A DNA stretch of 64,000 bases from Mycobacterium sp. E3251. Lineage in GTDB: Bacteria > Actinomycetota > Actinomycetes > Mycobacteriales > Mycobacteriaceae. The stretch lies in contig NZ_LZJF01000141.1 of the NCBI RefSeq assembly GCF_001666835.1, positions 62,001 to 126,000 of the forward strand. The letters are read 5' to 3'. The notes beneath the pieces are model-generated. The model did no database searches, had not been told where the DNA came from, and worked only from the letters and a program-made list of their open reading frames with translations. Positions 17,639 through 27,030 of the stretch are shown here, piece after piece. Made by a program: the position numbers and the translations under genes. How positions within the stretch are numbered: position 1 is the stretch's first letter; each line of letters begins with the position of its first letter.

Positions 17639-18736
17639 ATGGACTTCTCGACAACCGAAGCGGCGAACGATCTCGGCGGCCTGGTCGACACGATCGTGAA
17701 TTCGGTATGCACACCGGAACACCAGCGTGAGCTCGACAAGCTAGACCAACGGTTCGACCGTGAGCTGTGGGGCAAGCTCGTCGACGCCGGCATCCTCACC
17801 AGCGCTTCGGCCACCTCGGTGGGCGGCGATGGATTCGGGGTGCTCGAGCAGGTCGCCATCCTGGTGGCGTTGGGTCACCAGTTGGCGGCCGTGCCTTACC
17901 TGGAGTCGGTGATGCTGGGCGCCGGTGCATTGGCCCGCTTCGGAACCGAGGCGCTGCAACAGGATTGGGCCGCCCCCGCGGTCAGCGGTGAGAAGATCAT
18001 CGCCGTCGCGCTGCTGGGCGAGATGGGTGAGGGTCCAGTGCAGGCCACCCGCGCCGGCAACGGTTATCGCCTCACCGGTACCCGGACCCAGGTCGGCTTC
18101 GGGCCGGCGGCCGACGCCTTCCTCGTTCCGGCCGAGACCGATTCCGGCACGGCCGTTTTCGTCGTCGCCGCCGGCGATCCCGGCGTTTCGGTGACCGCGT
18201 TGCAGACCACCGGCCTGGGCAGCGTCGGGCACCTGGCGCTGGACGGGACCGAGGTGGACGGCACCCGGATGGTCGGCGGCGCCGAGGTTGTTGTCTGGCT
18301 CGACACGCTGGCTGCTCTGGGCCGCAGCGCCTTCCAGCTCGGAGTGCTGGAACGAGGGCTGCAGCTTACCGCCGAATACGCCCGTGAGCGCGAGCAATTC
18401 GACCGCCCGATCGGTAGCTTCCAGGCGGTGTCGCAGCGGCTGGCCGACGGCTACATCGACGTCAAGGGCTTGCGGCTGACGCTCACCCAGGCGGCGTGGA
18501 AGGTCTCCGAGGACGTTCCCGCCGACATCGACGTGGCCAGCGCCGCGTTTTGGGCCGCCGACGCCGGGCACCGCGTGGCGCACACCATCGTGCACGTGCA
18601 CGGCGGCGTCGGCGTGGATACCGACCACCCCGTACACCGCTACTTCCTGGCCGCCAAGGAGGCCGAATTCGCGTTGGGTGGTGCCACCGGCCAGCTGCGC
18701 CGGATCGGCCGCGAGCTGGCGGAAACCCCTGCCTAG
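17639..18736 (+). CDS. fadE27: Acyl-CoA dehydrogenase FadE27 (ChsE5)
   Basis: A 365-aa acyl-CoA dehydrogenase subunit, shorter and more diverged than FadE26. Recognisable parts are the N-terminal helical domain, the middle-domain region LTGTRTQVGFGPAADAFLVP and the C-terminal domain with YAREREQFDRPIGSFQAVSQ and HVHGGVGVDTDHPVHRYF. In the sterol FadE pairs one subunit supplies the catalytic base and the other completes the FAD site. It is the second half of the ChsE4-ChsE5 pair. Confidence 0.94.
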   Translation: MDFSTTEAANDLGGLVDTIVNSVCTPEHQRELDKLDQRFDRELWGKLVDAGILTSASATSVGGDGFGVLEQVAILVALGHQLAAVPYLESVMLGAGALARFGTEALQQDWAAPAVSGEKIIAVALLGEMGEGPVQATRAGNGYRLTGTRTQVGFGPAADAFLVPAETDSGTAVFVVAAGDPGVSVTALQTTGLGSVGHLALDGTEVDGTRMVGGAEVVVWLDTLAALGRSAFQLGVLERGLQLTAEYAREREQFDRPIGSFQAVSQRLADGYIDVKGLRLTLTQAAWKVSEDVPADIDVASAAFWAADAGHRVAHTIVHVHGGVGVDTDHPVHRYFLAAKEAEFALGGATGQLRRIGRELAETPA

Positions 18737-18740
18737 TTTC

Positions 18741-20288
18741 GTGCTTCCTCCTGACCCCACGGTCACCAGGCTGCTGGTACCGCTGGTCGAGATCGAGGAC
18801 CGCGGCGTCTATTTCGAAGACTCGTACGTCAGCTGGCGCGATCACCTGCGTCACGGCGCCGCGATCGCGGCGGCCCTGCGTGACCGTCTCGACCCGTCGA
18901 GACCGCCGCACGTCGGCGTGCTGCTGGAGAACACCCCGTTCTTCTCGGCGATGCTGGCGGCGGCCGGCATGTCCGGGATCGTGCCGGTGGGCCTCAACCC
19001 GGTGCGCCGCGGCGACGCGCTGGCGCGCGACATCGCCCATGCCGACTGCCAAGTGGTGCTATCCGACACGAACTCGGCCGAGTCGCTTGGCGGTATCGAC
19101 CACGTGAACGTCGACTCCGCCGAGTGGGCCGACGAAGTGGCCGCACATCGCGGTGCCGAGCCGCACTTCCAATCGGCGACGGCCGCAGACCTTTTCATGC
19201 TGATCTTCACCTCGGGTACCAGTGGCGAGCCGAAGGCGGTCAAGTGCAGCCACGGCAAGGTCGCGATCGCGGGCGTGACGATGACACAGCGCTTCGACCT
19301 CGGCCACGATGACGTCTGCTACGTGTCGATGCCGCTGTTTCATTCCAACGCGGTGCTGGTCGGCTGGGCGGTGGCGGTGGCCTGCCAGGGCTCACTGGCG
19401 TTGCGGCGCAAGTTCTCCGCGTCCAACTTCCTGGTCGATGTCCGCCGCTTCGGCGCCACCTACGCCAACTACGTCGGCAAGCCCCTGTCGTACGTGCTGG
19501 CCACGCCTGAAAAGCCCGACGATGCGGACAATCCGCTGCGGGCGGTGTACGGCAACGAGGGCGTGCCTCGCGATGTCGAACGCTTCGCACGGCGGTTCGG
19601 CTGCGTAGTCCAGGACGGGTTCGGTTCCACCGAAGGCGGGGTGGCGATCGCGCGCACCCCGGACACCCCGGACGGCGCGCTGGGCCCGCTGCCCGAGGGC
19701 GTGGACATCGTCGACCCCGACACCGGCGCGTCCTGCCCCGCCGGCGTGGTCGGGGAGCTGGTGAACACCGCCGGACCGGGCCGGTTCGAGGGCTACTACA
19801 ACGACGAGGCCGCCGAGGCCGAGCGGATGGCCGGGGGGGTCTACCACACCGGCGACCTCGCCTACCGCGACGACGCCGGCTACGCGTACTTCGCGGGACG
19901 GCTGGGCGATTGGATGCGTGTCGACGGTGAAAACCTCGGTGCCGCCCCGATCGAACGGGTGCTGCTACGCCACCCCGACGTGACGGAGGTGGCCGTCTAC
20001 GCGGTGCCGGATACGGTGGTCGGTGACCAGGTGATGGCCGCTTTGGTGTTGGCGTCCGGGGCCGAGTTCGACGCCGAGAAGTTCCGCGCCTTCCTGGCCG
20101 GGCAGCCCGACCTGGGGCCCAAGCAGTGGCCGTCCTACGTCCGGGTCAGCGCCGAACTTCCGCGCACGGTGACCTTCAAGGTGCTCAAGCGCCAATTGGC
20201 AGCGCAGGGTGTCGACTGCGACGATCCGGTGGTGCGAATCCAGCCGCAGAGGCAGAGAGGAACGTCCGCGGGTGATGAAACTCCGTAA
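18741..20288 (+). CDS. fadD17: Steroid acyl-CoA synthetase FadD17
   Basis: A 515-aa ANL-superfamily adenylating enzyme. The P-loop is IFTSGTSGEPKAVKCSH, followed by YGNEGVPRD, FGSTEGGVAIART, the YHTGDLAYRDDAGYAYFAGR hinge region and a C-terminal lysine in TFKVLKRQL. FadD17 was reported to activate steroids with partly degraded (C5) and full (C8) side chains. I chose GTG (LPPDPTVTRLL), four bases after the fadE27 stop, because longer frames lie inside fadE27. It is the third gene of a fadE26-fadE27-fadD17 operon. Confidence 0.93.
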   Translation: MLPPDPTVTRLLVPLVEIEDRGVYFEDSYVSWRDHLRHGAAIAAALRDRLDPSRPPHVGVLLENTPFFSAMLAAAGMSGIVPVGLNPVRRGDALARDIAHADCQVVLSDTNSAESLGGIDHVNVDSAEWADEVAAHRGAEPHFQSATAADLFMLIFTSGTSGEPKAVKCSHGKVAIAGVTMTQRFDLGHDDVCYVSMPLFHSNAVLVGWAVAVACQGSLALRRKFSASNFLVDVRRFGATYANYVGKPLSYVLATPEKPDDADNPLRAVYGNEGVPRDVERFARRFGCVVQDGFGSTEGGVAIARTPDTPDGALGPLPEGVDIVDPDTGASCPAGVVGELVNTAGPGRFEGYYNDEAAEAERMAGGVYHTGDLAYRDDAGYAYFAGRLGDWMRVDGENLGAAPIERVLLRHPDVTEVAVYAVPDTVVGDQVMAALVLASGAEFDAEKFRAFLAGQPDLGPKQWPSYVRVSAELPRTVTFKVLKRQLAAQGVDCDDPVVRIQPQRQRGTSAGDETP

Positions 20289-20499
20289 GGTGATCGCAGC
20301 GTCGGCCCTTCTCGCCTCCCTGGGTCCGGCCGCGCTCGGGTTGGGTGCCGGTTTCGCCGCGGCCGAGCCTGTGCCGCCGCCGCCTCCGCTGCCTCCCCCG
20401 CCGCCGCTGGTATGGGCACCGCAGACGCCGGAGCCCGATCCGTGGCAACCGCCGCCGCAGGAGGAGTCACCCCCGCTGCCGCCGCTGCCGCCGAGCTAG
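20275..20499 (+). CDS. Small exported proline-rich protein
   Basis: A 74-aa protein starting at ATG (KLRKVIAASALLASLGP), with its first 14 bp inside the end of fadD17. Residues 1-31 form a signal peptide with probable cleavage after FAAA. The mature peptide of about 43 residues is nearly half proline (EPVPPPPPLPPPPPL, LPPLPPS). It has no cysteines and no known domain. The overlap suggests it is a fourth gene of the fadE26 operon. I do not recall a counterpart in M. tuberculosis, where PE_PGRS genes follow fadD17. Confidence 0.65.
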   Translation: MKLRKVIAASALLASLGPAALGLGAGFAAAEPVPPPPPLPPPPPLVWAPQTPEPDPWQPPPQEESPPLPPLPPS

Positions 20500-20544
20500 C
20501 GACGCGCCGGCACCGTTGTCGCACTGGGCGTTCAGACGATCGAC

Positions 20545-20550
20545 GATAAT
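20545..20550 (+). promoter_or_regulatory. Possible -10 element (GATAAT) before the serine hydrolase
   Basis: GATAAT is one base from the consensus -10 hexamer and sits 37 bp upstream of the short leader ORF. No convincing -35 is seen at normal spacing. Confidence 0.35.
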
Positions 20551-20586
20551 GCGACATTGCACAGACATGTCGTCGAAGGAGACGCG

Positions 20587-20610
20587 ATGGTTGGTCCGAT
20601 CAGCGCATGA
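20587..20610 (+). CDS. Seven-codon upstream ORF coupled to the serine hydrolase
   Basis: The frame ATG...TGA encodes MVGPISA. It has a strong ribosome site (AAGGAG) five bases before its ATG, whereas the hydrolase itself has none nearby. The stop overlaps the hydrolase start as ATGA. This arrangement would let ribosomes that finish the leader re-initiate on the main gene. Alternatively, the true hydrolase start is misjudged, but no in-frame codon better placed for this ribosome site exists. Confidence 0.45.
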   Translation: MVGPISA

Positions 20611-21320
20611 CTTCCCGGCCTCTGGAGACAGCGCTAGAAGCGAGCTTCGACCAGCTTTCCGCCACCGTACCGGCGGACGTCGGCATTGCGATCGCCCGGC
20701 CGGATCGCACCTACTCGCTGGGTCGGTGGTGGTCCGGTGTCGCGTGGTCGACCATCAAGGTGCCGTTGGCGATCGCCGCGCTGCGCTCCGATTGGTTGCA
20801 CGCCAAGGACCTGGCGGTCAAGGCCATCACGGAATCCGACAATCGCGCGTCGGAGCAATTGTGGTCCCGCCTGGGCGATCCGGAGGAAGCGGCACGGCGA
20901 GTGCAGGGTGTGATCGCCGAGGGCGGTGACACGGCCACCGTCGTCGAATCTCGTCGGCTTCGGCGTGGGTATACGGCTTTCGGCCAGACGCAGTGGACCC
21001 TGCAGCGGCAAGCAAGGTTCGCGGCCGAGCTGCCGTCGATCCCCGATTCGACCGACGTCATCGACCTGATGCAGCGCCTCACCAGCGGTCATCGCTGGGG
21101 GCTGGCCGCCAAAGGCCTTGCGGCCAAGGGTGGTTGGGGCCCCGGCATGCACGGCGACTACCTGGTGCGGCAGTTCGGCATCGTGCCCACGCCATCGGGG
21201 CAGTGGGGCGTGGCGCTGGCGGCCCGGGTCCACGACGGGGTGTTGGAGACCGGCGTCGAGGTCATGAACACGATGTCCGAGTGGGTCCTCAGCCGCCTTC
21301 CCGGGTTAGCCCGTTATTGA
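20607..21320 (+). CDS. SxxK serine hydrolase, class A beta-lactamase-like fold
   Basis: A 237-aa protein with the three motifs of the penicillin-recognising fold: STIK at residues 48-51 (acylated serine and lysine), SDN at about 77-79 and KGGWG in place of KTG near residue 170. No signal peptide is visible, which is unusual for a secreted beta-lactamase, so a cytoplasmic esterase or amidase is possible. The class A Glu166 loop is not obvious. Its 3' end overlaps the convergent ilvX gene by 15 bp. Confidence 0.75.
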   Translation: MTSRPLETALEASFDQLSATVPADVGIAIARPDRTYSLGRWWSGVAWSTIKVPLAIAALRSDWLHAKDLAVKAITESDNRASEQLWSRLGDPEEAARRVQGVIAEGGDTATVVESRRLRRGYTAFGQTQWTLQRQARFAAELPSIPDSTDVIDLMQRLTSGHRWGLAAKGLAAKGGWGPGMHGDYLVRQFGIVPTPSGQWGVALAARVHDGVLETGVEVMNTMSEWVLSRLPGLARY

Positions 21321-22856
21321 CGGCACCACGGCGTCGATCAGGTGCGGCCCGGGTTCGCTCAAGGCTTGACGCAGCGCGTCGGCGAATTCCTCCGCGGTGG
21401 TGACGCGGCGGGCGGGCACGCCCATCCCCTCGCTGAGCTTGACGAAATCCATTGTGGGGCGCGACAAGTCCAGCAGGTCCAGCGCCGTCGGCCCGGGGGC
21501 CGACCCGGCACCCACCCGAGCCAACTCGATCCGGAGGATGTCGTAGGCGCTGTTGTCGTAGATCACGGTCGTCACGTTCAGGTTTTCCCGCGCTTGAGTC
21601 CACAGTCCGGAGATCGTGTACATCGCCGAGCCGTCGGATTCCAGGCAGAGCACCGGACGATCGGGTGCGGCCACCGCGGCGCCCACGGCGGCCGGAATGC
21701 CGTATCCGATCGCCCCGCCGGTCAGCGTCAGCCAGTCATGGGCCGGCGCCCCCGCGGTGGCCTGGGCCAGCAGCACGCCGGAGGTGTTCGATTCGTCGAC
21801 GACGATCGCCCGTTCCGGCAGCAGCGCGCCGATCACGTCGGCCGCCGATGCGGACGTCAGGGCGCCCGTCGGCAGCGGCGGCCGCGCCGCCGCCGCCACC
21901 GGGGCAGCCGTTCCGGGCGCGACCTCGTCGGCCACCGCGGCGAGCGCCTCGGCGGCACCACTGTGCCCGGCGAGCAGATGCACCTCGCAACCGGCCGGGA
22001 CGAGGTCACTGGGCATGTTCGGATAGGCGAAGAACGACACCGGCGACTTGGCGCCGGCCAGCACCAGATGCTTGGCATCCCCGAGTTGGGCGGTTGCGGC
22101 CTCGGCGAAATAGGCCAGCCGCTCGACGGCGGGGACCCCCGCGCCGCGCTCCAGCCGAGTCGGAAACGTCTCGCACAACACCCGCGCGCCGGTCGCCTGC
22201 GCGATCCGCGCGGCGGCCGCAAGGCCCGGTCCGCGGGTGGCGTCACCGCCGATCATGACGACCGTCGGCTCTCCCGAGCGCAGCACCTCGATCACCTCGA
22301 ACCCCAACCGCCGCTCGGCACCCGCGGGTTCCGCGGGCACGGTGCCGCAGGGTTGCGCGCCGTCCGACCATGACACGTCGGCGGGCAGGATCAGCGTCGA
22401 AATCTGCGAGCCCGCGCGGCTGGCGGCGATCGCCTCGGCGGCGTCGGACGCGACGTCCGCGGTGTGTTCGGTGCGACCCACCCACCCCGAGACCGTGCCG
22501 GCGAGCGCGTCGATGTCGGATTCCAGTGGGGCGTCGTACTTTTTGTGATACGTGGCGTGGTCGCCGACGACCACCACCATCGGCACCTGAGCACGCCGGG
22601 CGTTGTGCAGGTTCGCCAGGCCGTTGCCCAGGCCGGGACCCAGGTGCAGCAGCACTGCGGCCGGCCGGCCGGCGATGCGGGCATAGCCGTCGGCCGCGCC
22701 GGTTGCGACTCCCTCGAACAGCGCCAGCACGCCGCGCATGCGCGGGACGGTGTCCAGCGCGGCCACGAAGTGCATCTCCGAGGTGCCCGGGTTGGCGAAG
22801 CACACGTCGACGCCGCCGTCGACCAGGGTGTTGATCAGGGCCTGGGCACCGTTCAC
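21306..22856 (-). CDS. ilvX: Thiamine-diphosphate enzyme, acetolactate synthase-like IlvX
   Basis: A 516-aa ThDP-dependent enzyme. The N-terminal PYR domain has ALFEGVATGAADGYARIAG with the activating glutamate. A central domain carries the GGDATRGPG region. The C-terminal PP domain has the cofactor site LESDGSAMYTISGLW ... IYDNSAYDIL, where SDG replaces the usual GDG. Annotated in M. tuberculosis as IlvX (515 aa), but it lacks a regulatory partner and the true substrate is uncertain; a decarboxylase or carboligase role is open. GTG start overlaps the amidohydrolase stop (GTGA), so it is the last gene of the fadD19 operon. Confidence 0.85.
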   Translation of the reverse strand: MNGAQALINTLVDGGVDVCFANPGTSEMHFVAALDTVPRMRGVLALFEGVATGAADGYARIAGRPAAVLLHLGPGLGNGLANLHNARRAQVPMVVVVGDHATYHKKYDAPLESDIDALAGTVSGWVGRTEHTADVASDAAEAIAASRAGSQISTLILPADVSWSDGAQPCGTVPAEPAGAERRLGFEVIEVLRSGEPTVVMIGGDATRGPGLAAAARIAQATGARVLCETFPTRLERGAGVPAVERLAYFAEAATAQLGDAKHLVLAGAKSPVSFFAYPNMPSDLVPAGCEVHLLAGHSGAAEALAAVADEVAPGTAAPVAAAARPPLPTGALTSASAADVIGALLPERAIVVDESNTSGVLLAQATAGAPAHDWLTLTGGAIGYGIPAAVGAAVAAPDRPVLCLESDGSAMYTISGLWTQARENLNVTTVIYDNSAYDILRIELARVGAGSAPGPTALDLLDLSRPTMDFVKLSEGMGVPARRVTTAEEFADALRQALSEPGPHLIDAVVPSITG

Positions 22857-23677
22857 GTGATCGCCTCCAGTTTGAAAACGCGCTCGGCGTTGCCGTGCAG
22901 GAAGTCTCGGCGGCCCTCCTCGGCCAGGCCGAGGTCATCCAGTCCCGCCAGGGCGTGCGTGTGGGTCATCATCGGATAGTTGGTGCCGAACAAGACCTTG
23001 CGTTGTCCGGTACCGGTTTTCATGAACCGGACGAGCTCATCCGGAAGTCGCTTGATCGTGTAGGCCGACGTGTCGATGTAGACATTCGGATGCTTGCGTG
23101 CGACGGCGACCATCTCCTCGGTCCACGGATAACCGACGTGGCCGCACACGATCACCAGTTCGGGGAAGTCGAGCGCGACCTGGTCGATGTAGGGAATCGG
23201 GCGGCCGGTCTCCGATGGTCGCAGCGGACCGGTATGGCCCACCTGGGTGCAGAACGGCACGCCCAGGTCCACGCATTCGGCGAACAGCGGGTAGTAGCGG
23301 CGGTCGGTGGGCGGTGCGTTCCACAGCCACGGCACCACCCGCAGGCCCAGGAATCCCTCTCGAACACGGCGCCTCAGTTCACGGACCGCTTCCATCGGGC
23401 GATCGAGGTCGACGGTGGCCAGCCCGCCAAACCGGTTCGGATGCAGGCGAATCCACTCGGCGACCTCGTCGTTGGAAACCAAATCCTGGCCGCCGGGGCC
23501 GCGCCACGCGCTGAGCAGGCCGAAGCGGACATCGGCCGCGTCCATGCTCGCGATGCTCGCCTCGATCGGGACGTCGGCATCCGGTATGGAGTCACCGGTC
23601 CAGCGCCGCAAGGATGCCAGCATGTCGCTGCGCAGGAACCGCGCAGTCGGGTGCTGCATCCACACATCGACCGTCAT
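22853..23677 (-). CDS. Amidohydrolase family (amidohydrolase 2/TIM-barrel) protein
   Basis: A 274-aa protein starting MTVDVWMQHPTARFLRSD. Typical amidohydrolase-2 elements are WIRLHPNRFGGLATVDL, the histidine in CTQVGHTGPL, the ELVIVCGHVGYPWTEEM segment and the late FGTNYPMMTH with aspartate replaced. The HxH at the very N-terminus is not clear, so metal binding and catalysis are uncertain. It corresponds in place to M. tuberculosis Rv3510c. It sits between a kinase-like gene (23 bp upstream) and ilvX (overlap). Confidence 0.8.
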   Translation of the reverse strand: MTVDVWMQHPTARFLRSDMLASLRRWTGDSIPDADVPIEASIASMDAADVRFGLLSAWRGPGGQDLVSNDEVAEWIRLHPNRFGGLATVDLDRPMEAVRELRRRVREGFLGLRVVPWLWNAPPTDRRYYPLFAECVDLGVPFCTQVGHTGPLRPSETGRPIPYIDQVALDFPELVIVCGHVGYPWTEEMVAVARKHPNVYIDTSAYTIKRLPDELVRFMKTGTGQRKVLFGTNYPMMTHTHALAGLDDLGLAEEGRRDFLHGNAERVFKLEAIT

Positions 23678-23700
23678 AGAGGTCCAACAGTAGACGGAGG

Positions 23701-24468
23701 TTAGGCGGCCATCGCCCCGCGGGCGGCCGTGTGCGTCCGCTGGGCGTACCCGCCGCCGAAGAGCACGACGTGCGCCAGCAAGGGGAAGAGCTGGTGCAAC
23801 CCGATGCGGTTGTGCCAGCCGGCGCGCAGCGGCCGGACCCGCTCGTAGCCCGCGATGATGTCGTCGTAGTGCGGACAGCCGAACAGCTCGAGCATCGCCA
23901 GGTCGGTTTCGCGGTGACCGGCGTGCGCGGCCGGGTCGATCAGCACCACCCCTTCGGGCGTCCACATCACGTTGCCGCTCCACAGATCGCCGTGCAGCCG
24001 CGCGGGCCGGTCGTCGTCGTCGAAATCGCCGGAGCGGCAACGCGCTACGACGGAATCGACGGCGCCGCGGGTGGAAGCATCGAGCCGCGGTGCGGCCAGT
24101 TCCGCCATCGGGATCAGCCGCTCCTCGGCGTAGAAGTCACCCCAGCGGCGGTGCCGCCGCAGCGACATCGGCAGCGGCTGAGACAGCGGCCCGAAGAACC
24201 CGGGTCCGTCCCATCCGTCGGGCCCGGCGCCGAACGCGGGGGCACCCGCGTCGTGCGTGACGGCGAGCCGGCCGCCGAACGCGAGCGCCGCCTCGGGGCT
24301 CGGTGGCACCGAGTCAAGCCGCCGCAGGGTCAGGCTCGTCGCGTCGACGGAGACGACGTGCGCGCACGGCACGCCCCCGTCGACTCCGGCCAGCCACCGC
24401 AATCCGGCGGCCTCCCACGCGAAGTAGCCGCTCGGCGCGGCCGGGTGTTGCTTGACGAAGTCGCTCAA
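23701..24468 (-). CDS. Fructosamine kinase family / aminoglycoside phosphotransferase-like protein
   Basis: A 255-aa kinase-fold protein. Landmarks are the FFGPLSQPLP and WGDFYAEERL segments typical of fructosamine-3-kinase homologues, the Brenner-type catalytic loop LHGDLWSGNV and VLIDPAAHAGHRETDLAML (metal-binding DxD equivalent). FN3K-like proteins phosphorylate ketoamines and other small molecules; the substrate here is unknown. The start is TTG and overlaps the fadD19 stop (TTGA), so its translation should depend on fadD19. I do not recall this gene in the M. tuberculosis cluster. Confidence 0.8.
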   Translation of the reverse strand: MSDFVKQHPAAPSGYFAWEAAGLRWLAGVDGGVPCAHVVSVDATSLTLRRLDSVPPSPEAALAFGGRLAVTHDAGAPAFGAGPDGWDGPGFFGPLSQPLPMSLRRHRRWGDFYAEERLIPMAELAAPRLDASTRGAVDSVVARCRSGDFDDDDRPARLHGDLWSGNVMWTPEGVVLIDPAAHAGHRETDLAMLELFGCPHYDDIIAGYERVRPLRAGWHNRIGLHQLFPLLAHVVLFGGGYAQRTHTAARGAMAA

Positions 24469-26105
24469 GCGGTCGCGTGGGCGGCGTGCACGTCGTCGGC
24501 GGGACGCGCCTCCGTCTGCTCCTTGGCCCAGCGGTAGTCGGGCTTACCGGCCGGTGACCGCTTCACCTCGTCGACCAGCCAAAGGCTGCGGGGCACTTTG
24601 TATCCGGCGATATCGGAGCGCACAAAGCGGTCCAGCTCCGCCAGCGACGGCCGGGCACCCGTGCGGGGCTGCACGACCGCGGCCACGTGCTGGCCGTAGC
24701 GGGGATCGGGAACTCCGACCACCAGCGCGTCGAACACGTCGGGGTGGCCCTTGAGCGCCGCCTCGACCTCCTCGGGGTAGATCTTCTCGCCGCCGCTGTT
24801 GATCGACACCGAGCCGCGGCCCAGCATCGTGACGGTGCCGTCCTCCTCGACCAGGGCCCAGTCCCCAGGGATCGCGTAGCGGACCCCGTTGATGGTTTTG
24901 AACGTCTCGGCCGTCTTCTTCTCGTCCTTGTAGTAGCCGACGGGGATGTTGCCCTTCTTGGCGATGAAGCCGCGCACGCCCGAGCCCGGCTTCACCTCGT
25001 TGCCGTCCTCGTCGAGCACCACGGTGCGATGGTCGATGGTCACGCGCGGGCCGCTGCTGTGCGGCGCACCCTTGGCGACAATGCTGGTGCCGCCGAATCC
25101 GGTCTCCGAGGAGCCGATGGAGTCGGTGATGATCCGGTTGGGCAACAGCTCGAGCAGGCGCTCCTTGATGCTCGGCGAGAACAACGCCGCGGTGCTGCCC
25201 AACATGAACAGCGACGACAGGTCGTAGTCGTTCTTCTTGTCGAGCGCATCGAGCAACGGCCGGGCCATCGCGTCGCCGGTGAAGAACAGCATGTTCACCT
25301 TATGCTCGTGAATCGTGCGCCAGACCTCTTCGGCGTTGAATTCCGGTGCCAGCACGGTGGTTTGGCCCGAGAAGATCGACCGCCAGGTGGCCGACTGGGT
25401 CGCGCCGTGGATCATCGGCGGAACCGGGTAGTTGATCATCGGCGGGTTCGCGGCCGCGCCCTTGGCCAGGTCGTATTCGCCCTCGACGAATTCGCCGGTG
25501 GCGAAGTCTGTTCCACCGAGCAGCACCCGGTAGACGTCCTCGTGGCGCCACATCACGCCTTTGGGAAAGCCCGTCGTGCCACCCGTATACAGCAGGTAGA
25601 TGTCGTCGGCGCTGCGCTCACCGAAGTCGCGCTCCGGCGAGCCCTGCGCGATCGCCGTGTAGAACTCGACGCCGCCGTAGCGCTGGTAGTCGTTGTCGCT
25701 GCCGTCCTCGACGACAAGGATCGTCTTGACGTTCGGGGTGTCCGGCAGCACGTTGGCCACCCGGTCGGAGTACTGCCGCTCGTGGACCAGGGCGACCATG
25801 TCGGAGTTGTCGAACAGATAGCGCAGCTCGCCCTCGACGTAGCGGTAGTTGACATTGACGATGATGGCGCCGGCCTTGACGATGCCGAGCATCGCGATGA
25901 CGATCTCGATGCGGTTGCGGCAGTACAGCCCGACCTTGTCGTCCTTTTTCACCCCCTGGTCGATCAGGTAATGGGCGAGGCGGTTGGCCTTCTCCTCCAA
26001 CTGGGCGTAGGTCAGCTTCTCGTCGCCGCAGATCAGGGCGACACGATCCGGCACAGCGTCGATGGCGTGCTCTGCGAGATCGGCAATATTCAGGGCCACG
26101 GCCAC
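24465..26105 (-). CDS. fadD19: Steroid-CoA ligase FadD19
   Basis: A 546-aa ANL adenylating enzyme. Visible motifs are [20 protein letters not shown] (P-loop), [13 protein letters not shown]-type [15 protein letters not shown] near the hinge and the C-terminal KVPRSL ... [10 protein letters not shown] with the catalytic lysine. FadD19 activates the C26 carboxylate of cholesterol-derived acids and is needed for breaking down C24-branched side chains. Start is GTG ([13 protein letters not shown]), five bases from a KstR operator, with no ribosome site between: a leaderless message is likely. It heads an operon with the kinase-like gene, the amidohydrolase and ilvX. Confidence 0.95.
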   Translation of the reverse strand: MAVALNIADLAEHAIDAVPDRVALICGDEKLTYAQLEEKANRLAHYLIDQGVKKDDKVGLYCRNRIEIVIAMLGIVKAGAIIVNVNYRYVEGELRYLFDNSDMVALVHERQYSDRVANVLPDTPNVKTILVVEDGSDNDYQRYGGVEFYTAIAQGSPERDFGERSADDIYLLYTGGTTGFPKGVMWRHEDVYRVLLGGTDFATGEFVEGEYDLAKGAAANPPMINYPVPPMIHGATQSATWRSIFSGQTTVLAPEFNAEEVWRTIHEHKVNMLFFTGDAMARPLLDALDKKNDYDLSSLFMLGSTAALFSPSIKERLLELLPNRIITDSIGSSETGFGGTSIVAKGAPHSSGPRVTIDHRTVVLDEDGNEVKPGSGVRGFIAKKGNIPVGYYKDEKKTAETFKTINGVRYAIPGDWALVEEDGTVTMLGRGSVSINSGGEKIYPEEVEAALKGHPDVFDALVVGVPDPRYGQHVAAVVQPRTGARPSLAELDRFVRSDIAGYKVPRSLWLVDEVKRSPAGKPDYRWAKEQTEARPADDVHAAHATA

Positions 26106-26110
26106 CAAAT

Positions 26111-26124
26111 TAGAACGTGTTACA
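26111..26124. promoter_or_regulatory. KstR operator between fadD19 and echA19
   Basis: TAGAACGTGTTACA is an exact match to TnnAACnnGTTnnA. It ends 5 bp before the fadD19 GTG and 45 bp before the echA19 start. Confidence 0.92.
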
Positions 26125-26169
26125 TTTCTTGACAAGCTCACCCCCTACGTGGACGGAAAGGCGGTAGCC

Positions 26170-26994
26170 GTGGCTGTGCAGAATGGCGAGGCTCCAGCAA
26201 ACGAACAACCGGGACCCGACGCCCTCGTCGAGCAGCGCGGTCACACCCTGATCGTCACGTTGAACCGGCCGCACGCTCGCAACGCCCTGAGCACCGAAAT
26301 GATGGAAATCATGGTGCAGGCCTGGGACCGCGTCGACAACGATCCGGACATCCGCTGCTGCATCCTGACCGGGGCCGGTGGCTACTTTTGCGCCGGCATG
26401 GACCTCAAGGCGGCAACCAAGAAGCCGCCGGGTGAGTCGTTCAAGGACGGCAGCTACGACCCGTCGCGAATCGACGCTCTGCTGAAGGGGCGCCGGCTGA
26501 CCAAACCGCTGATCGCGGCCGTCGAAGGGCCCGCGATCGCCGGGGGCACCGAGATCCTGCAGGGCACCGACATCCGCATCGCGGGCGAGAGCGCCAAGTT
26601 CGGCATCTCGGAGGCCAAGTGGAGCCTCTACCCGATGGGCGGGTCGGCCGTGCGGCTGGTGCGGCAAATCCCCTATACGGTCGCGTGCGATCTGCTGCTG
26701 ACCGGCCGGCACATCACCGCCACCGAGGCCAAGGAGATGGGCCTGATCGGGCATGTGGTGCCGGACGGCCAGGCGTTGACCAAGGCGCTCGAGATCGCCG
26801 AGATCATCGAGAACAACGGCCCGCTGGCCGTGCAGGCGATCCTGCGGGCGATCCGCGAGACCGAGGGAATGCACGAGAACGAGGCCTTCAAGATCGACAC
26901 CCAGATCGGCATCAAGGTGTTCCTGTCCGACGACGCCAAGGAAGGCCCCCGGGCGTTCGCCGAGAAGCGCAAGCCCAACTTCCAGAACAAGTAG
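26170..26994 (+). CDS. echA19: Enoyl-CoA hydratase EchA19
   Basis: A 274-aa crotonase. It shows [37 protein letters not shown] (first oxyanion glycine), [20 protein letters not shown] and the sterol-enzyme segment [20 protein letters not shown]. EchA19 hydrates the alpha,beta-unsaturated side chain of steroid enoyl-CoA. I chose the GTG at [12 protein letters not shown], preceded by GGAAAGG; the frame is open further upstream through the KstR site, so a longer form is possible but less likely. It is transcribed divergently from fadD19. Confidence 0.92.
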   Translation: MAVQNGEAPANEQPGPDALVEQRGHTLIVTLNRPHARNALSTEMMEIMVQAWDRVDNDPDIRCCILTGAGGYFCAGMDLKAATKKPPGESFKDGSYDPSRIDALLKGRRLTKPLIAAVEGPAIAGGTEILQGTDIRIAGESAKFGISEAKWSLYPMGGSAVRLVRQIPYTVACDLLLTGRHITATEAKEMGLIGHVVPDGQALTKALEIAEIIENNGPLAVQAILRAIRETEGMHENEAFKIDTQIGIKVFLSDDAKEGPRAFAEKRKPNFQNK

Positions 26995-27030
26995 ACCCCT
27001 CTGGCGCAGACCCCTCGGGCACCCTTTTCC

